DNA from: Aptenodytes patagonicus
Taxonomy: Eukaryota; Chordata; Aves; Sphenisciformes; Spheniscidae
NCBI RefSeq assembly: GCF_965638725.1
Contig: NC_134982.1
Location: forward strand, 42,336,799-42,400,798
Direction of reading: 5' to 3'
Length of the DNA: 64,000 bases
The notes under the pieces were generated by a model. The model was given only the letters and a program-made list of their open reading frames with translations, did not search any database and was not told where the DNA came from. Each line of letters begins with the position of its first letter. Position 1 is the first letter of the stretch. Position numbers and translations under genes: made by a program. Positions 58,846 to 64,000 of this stretch are shown here, one piece after another.

Positions 58846-61800
58846 TTATACGGGTTCAAGGTGAGACTCGAGAGTTTTTTAACAAGATCTTCTGAGGGTT
58901 AATAACACAACTAACTACAGTCTTTTGACTTCTCTGGAGCTGAGGAATAGTCAGAAGCTAAGAGAGTAACAGGGGAAGAAGACAGAGGAGAGTATCACGT
59001 GCACAAGCTCCTTTTAGTCCTCCCTGGGTATCCATCAGTGGCATCTGCCACACTCTTGGAGCCGGAGATTCACTTGGTCTGAACAAGTAGAGTTACTCCT
59101 ATGTCTTGATTTTTAGTTATGTAGGCAAAAACTGATTGTCTCAACTTTGGGGAGGCTTAAGTAACTCAGCTTTGTGCTTACTACCCATAGCAACAACTCC
59201 AGCTCCATGGAAGAGGTAGAACTGTTAAACAGTTTCAGAGAAGAGTTGATCTCATTATTGCTATACTTGAACTGCTGGAGGAGAGTACTGGTTCATGAAC
59301 AGTATTCCTAAGATAAAAATAGCACCACAGCTTCCCAGCTCACACTCCAGAGACATTAATCACCTGCGGAATCCCAGCTTAGTCAGCAGCATGACCTTGG
59401 TCAACATAGCAATGCAACCACCTTGTCATGTTTCAGGGACAGGGCTGTAGCATGTCTTCTTTATTTTTTAAGTGCAACAGGAAAAAAAGAGAGAAGAGAA
59501 ACTGACAGGTACATTCCAAGTGTCTAATTTATAACAACTCCAGTCTTTAATCACAATCTGGATCTCTAAAGCATGACTTTGCATTAAGTTTTGTGTTACT
59601 GCTCAGCCTTTCCACATCTCTCTTCTTTATATTTGAAATAAAATGACTAAAAATATTCTCGCAGAATTTCCATTTTACTAAAGCCAGAAAACACAGGCTT
59701 ATCATTGCTTTGAACATCTGCAGGCCTTGGGCATGAGCAAGGGCTTCTGGGAAACTGTTCTGGTCTCTGTCAACATTAATTGAGTGGAACTCATCTACAG
59801 GAGGTATTTCAATCAAGAAACACAGAGCTTGCCTTCTTGTTAGCAGCAGGGCTCCCTAGGTAACTCTAAGAGCATTCAGACATTAAAATAAGGATAGGAA
59901 TAGAAAACCATTGGAAGAATATAAAGCAGGGCAACATGTTCAGAAAGGCAAAGAAGTTCTCACTTGTAATATCTATTACTTCAGAAATGTTTTAACAAGC
60001 AAGGTTCCTGGTCATGTAGTGAAACCATGACATTGTAAGTTAATAAAAGAAGTTGTCTACTTACTATTTGGCCAAATTGTCAGTATAAAGCAGTAACAAC
60101 TGAATTTTACATATAGTCAGAGTACAGATATTTATCCTTGCCAGGATAACTGCCTATGACATGAAATACTGTTGTTCAAACGCAGATACAAGGCCGGAAT
60201 GCAATGCCAGACAATACTAAGAAACAGAAAGATGAAAGCTATGCTGTATACTTAATCCTTCTTCTCCGTAATGTTTGAGGATAACACACTATGCCGCTGT
60301 CCAGTGAATGTATAATTTTTGTATACATGAAAACTGACAGAAGTGCCCTTAGTTAGCCAGGGATTTTACTTATATTTGCTTCTGGCAACATTACAACTGT
60401 ATATTAAAGAAACTAATTATACATATCTCTGACTTGAAAGTTTGGACTCAGAGTACAGCACCATTTTAAACACTATGTAAAAGAAGTACAAACAGACATA
60501 TTTTGAAGCAAGATGTTTTCTCTCTGAAAAAAACCCAAAAACTAAGTAACGTTATTTTTAGAATTACAGCTCTTTATTTAACTTGACAACCAGGCTTGAT
60601 TTCTTATCTGTTTAGTGAGTGATGAGCTAGTTACTTTTGCACAAAAAATTTTATGTGCTAGTAATTCTCCATTCTAATAGCTAAACAAGAACTTGAAAAT
60701 TACGTTATATATGGTGTGAACAAACTGGAAACAAGTCTGTTTTCTTAATATTTTACTCATTGCCTGAGGAACTACAGGTTGAAAAGTTTCAAAATATGCA
60801 GAGCTACCAAGAGAATGTACATTTTACATATGTAGCTCCTCACATTCACTGACCTTATTTTACATGCATGCAGAACAAACCGTAAGATTTACATTAGAAG
60901 CGGCAGTTCATTTTTACACACATTTACAGAAGCCTTGCCAGCAAATTTCAGATCTTTTCGTTTTATTGGAGCCTACAATTACAAGCACTGCTGGTCTCTT
61001 AGTGAAGAGAGAATGACATCTTACATTCTTGTAGCATACACTTAGCCTTGGATTTTCATTTTGAACTGTGTTTCATGAGAATATTTGAGATGAGGTTGCT
61101 TATATTCTAAGAAAGAAGCATTGTTTACCTCTATGGACATGTGATTTCAGTAGATGCTAAATATGATTCCTACTATCTGGAAAGTTTTGAATATTGAATC
61201 CTCTCAACAGGAGAACTGTAAGAAATCACAAGTACTAGTATGAGCCAAGAAAAGATTTAAGAGATGAGATTTAAGGGTTACATTAAGCAGGACAAAATAT
61301 CTGAATTTGGGAGATGGAAGAAAAAGGTGTTTCCTTTGAAATATAAGAGTGAGATTCCTTATCTATCCAGTTCTCTGAATGCTTACTTCCTCCCATCTGT
61401 TTACCATTAAGCAGGATTGAGACTGGAAAAAACTCCCTAGGGTGAAGAAGAAAATGAGAAAGTGGGTAGGTGGACTGCCAGTACCAGTTTGGACTAAGAG
61501 AACACATTCAGTAGCACTGGGACAGGCTAGCATTAGGCTTTGTGAGTAAGGCAAGGATTCAAACTGAAAATAGTTAACACACAAATTCAGGAGAAGATGA
61601 CCAGTTAAACTAATTGTTGCTGTTACCATCATTCACTGGGCTATGACAATTTGCAGTTCAACTAAGAGATGTAAGATGCAATCATCACAAGAAGACAAGG
61701 AATGGTAAAAAGCTGATGAGATAAACTGACAGTTGCAACCATCATGAGTCACCAGGATATTATAAACACTGCTGTCAGTTTGCTTCACATCTTGAGATTA

Positions 61801-64000
61801 GTGGCAGCAATTAAAGGTTAAGACTATAACTACCATTTGGGTTTATACGATGGGGGGTATTCACATTGGCCCAGAGAAAGGTCAGTTCTAATCTGAATTA
61901 TGGGCTGTGCTACAAGAAGCCTGCAAACTAGCTTTTTTTCAGTTCCAGCTGTAACATACGTGAGGGATAACAGCAAAGGAATTAGAAGGTGTTGCCATGT
62001 AGTGAGTACCTCTGTAAGCACAGTGCATGAAGTTGAACTTAAATGTGGTGTGGCAGGTTGTTGCAAAATTAGAGCTAAGGAGAAGGCCCATATATGGATT
62101 TAGGTCTGAGAGTCAGTTCAAAGCAAAGAGCTAAAGAGAGTCAAGAAAATCTGGCAGAGTAACAGGGAGACTAGCACAGACATTGGGGAAAAAAAAACCC
62201 AAACAACAAAAAAAATCACTGGTCTAAAGCTGCAAACACCTGGACTTCACCTTATCCTATACAGAGAGCAAGTTCTTGTGCAAGACCAGTGACATTTGGC
62301 TAATTCGACTTAAGTCCCCAGATCCGCCAAGTCCCTGTTATAAAGCACAGTGAGGGACTCTCCCCGCAGGACCCAAGGAGGCTCCTGCCTGGACTACACT
62401 TCTCAGCACGTCACACGCCACCCACTGCAGTGGTAATTGGCATGAAAAGTAGCAAAAACTTACTTTCCCCTTAAAACTGCTGAGCTAGAGCTATAAATAT
62501 ACTCCATTATAAGATCTCCAGAGCAGAATGCTACCATTTATTATTGAATGCTCACTTTTCAGAATAGAACGCTGCTTTAAAAACACACGGACGTGTTTTA
62601 GCTATGTTAATACATAGTTTGCCCCACTTACAACTGCCAAGAGGACAGTTTCAAGCTGCCATGTGGTTTCAGCACATCCATCAGGCTTTACGGATGGCTG
62701 AATTCAGCCACCCAATTATGCTGCTTTGCAATTACAGTCAAGTCCCAAATGGATGCTGATATTCTTTAACTCTTGAGCTTTTAGTAAAAAGCAGTCAACG
62801 TTTACAGAGAAAATAATGGATTACACACTAATACCATTTCAAACTTTTAACTTCTTTCTTCCCAAAATTGTTTATGCTTTCGTTGTATTAAAATGAAACT
62901 TAAACTGAATATAACTAACTGAAGAATCTGAAATCTTAGTGGTGATACTAACTTTTGCCATTCTCAATACAGCAAAAAAGATGCAGTCATGCAGTCTCTG
63001 TACAAGCAATTACAGGATTCCTTGTATTATTTTATTTTTCTAGCGTTATAATTAAGTACTGCACTAATATGCAGTAATTTACGCTAATAGATGAAGGGCT
63101 AACCCATCCTTCGTATTCACTTTGTTTAATGTGAAAGACAGAAACAGTATCTTAGGAAATTTTTTACAGTAGACCAAGAGATAAGGTTAAGCCTTTACTA
63201 AATGAAAATTTACTTAGTTTTTCTACACCTAACAAGGTTTAGAATTTACTTTTATGATTTGTACATGCATGTAAATTTATGCAGATTTTCTGAAACAGTC
63301 TAAAAACTCATCAAAGACATACTTTCAGAGCTACTGTGGATTGCACTTAATTCAGCAACACACATACACACTCCCAAGCTGATCAGAGCAGTTATCACAA
63401 CACCATACCTATAAGGTATGGGCATTTACCGATCTATTGGTATCCACTTCTATTTGTAACAAATAACAAACCTTTCACACATAATAGTGTCTGTACCAGA
63501 GTTTATAATAATAGTAGAGTTACATTAATGAAGTACATTGCAGAAACCTAGAACAAAAAAGAAAATGAAGACCACTTGAAATTCAAAACATAATTTTAAA
63601 ATATTAAGATAAAAGGACCTCAGTTAAAATCTTTTAATTAGTTGCATTTTTTTAAATACATACACAAGATTATACCTTTGATTTGTAACACATAAGAGAA
63701 ATAACTTATCACACAAAGAATGTGCATATCGTTTTAATCATAAAAGTTTCAAACTTTCAAAAACATAGTCCTCAAAATTGCATGGTAACACAGCCTGTGT
63801 ACATACGAACATTATACACAAACATAAAATTAAGAATAGATTAGCAAGCTTATTAAAATGTCTGGTTTTCCAATTTGTAGTGTTTCCATTAATACAGATT
63901 ATCACCTCCTCCTATCTCTGCACTGAGAGTAAGTGTTAAACAACTATATCCTCCCACAGAACCAAGCACTATTGTTAGTAATTATGGTAAGCAGAAATCT
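58846..64000. other. Unique AT-rich intergenic DNA to the right edge
   Basis: I find no gene, CR1 or LTR in this 5-kb stretch. Minus-strand frames at 59547-59816 and 61363-61632 lack family signatures and good splice context. Confidence 0.5.

Noticed and set aside
1..64000. tRNA, rRNA, CRISPR or prokaryotic-type gene clusters
   Set aside because: None seen. Base composition, introns, CR1 and ERVL elements all indicate bird nuclear DNA.

Overview
This window is vertebrate nuclear DNA and almost certainly avian. It is AT-rich and gene-poor. It carries at least fifteen CR1 LINE pieces with the 3' ends typical of birds (tandem ATTCTATG-like octamers) and two solo LTRs of the avian ERVL type with 5-bp target duplications. 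The only gene I can name with confidence is the 5' end of MAMDC2 (exons 1 and 2) on the minus strand at 1190-1477, inside a CpG island at about 860-1790. MAMDC2 lies on human 9q21 and on the avian Z chromosome, so I infer a Z-linked locus. The rest of the gene runs off the left edge of the window, and everything to the right of about 1.8 kb lies upstream of it.

Layout. 1-1189: start of MAMDC2 intron 2. 1190-1790: exons 1 and 2, a 143-bp GC-rich intron, and the promoter. 1.8-3.1 kb: two antisense CR1 pieces against the promoter. 3.1-17.9 kb: unique, decayed sequence with solo LTR 1 (5879-6472) and a three-copy, roughly 170-bp tandem array (about 12966-13470). 17.9-23 kb: three CR1 copies and solo LTR 2 (20143-20739). 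23-46 kb: mostly unique AT-rich DNA with CR1 fragments, a 17-unit AGAAT microsatellite and some simple repeats. 46.4-53 kb: a 3' CR1 copy followed by a nearly full-length CR1 with a recognisable SGNH-esterase ORF1 and an endonuclease/reverse-transcriptase ORF2, both broken. 53-64 kb: unique DNA plus a 2-kb antisense CR1 whose reverse transcriptase has lost one catalytic aspartate.

Two sets of possible host exons lie in the upstream region. On the plus strand, three splice-flanked segments at 47556-47708, 47924-48075 and 48301 onward join in a consistent frame, with two introns of about 220 bp and an AATAAA signal at 48781. On the minus strand, candidate exons lie near 54.9, 45.4 and 40.3 kb; the last has a stop codon and a downstream poly(A) signal. 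In mammals this interval leads toward CFAP95 and PTAR1, but none of these segments matches what I know of those proteins, so they stay unassigned. I found no bacterial-type systems, CRISPR arrays, or tRNA or rRNA genes. The most useful leads are the candidate plus-strand gene, the roughly 170-bp array, and the CR1 structures.
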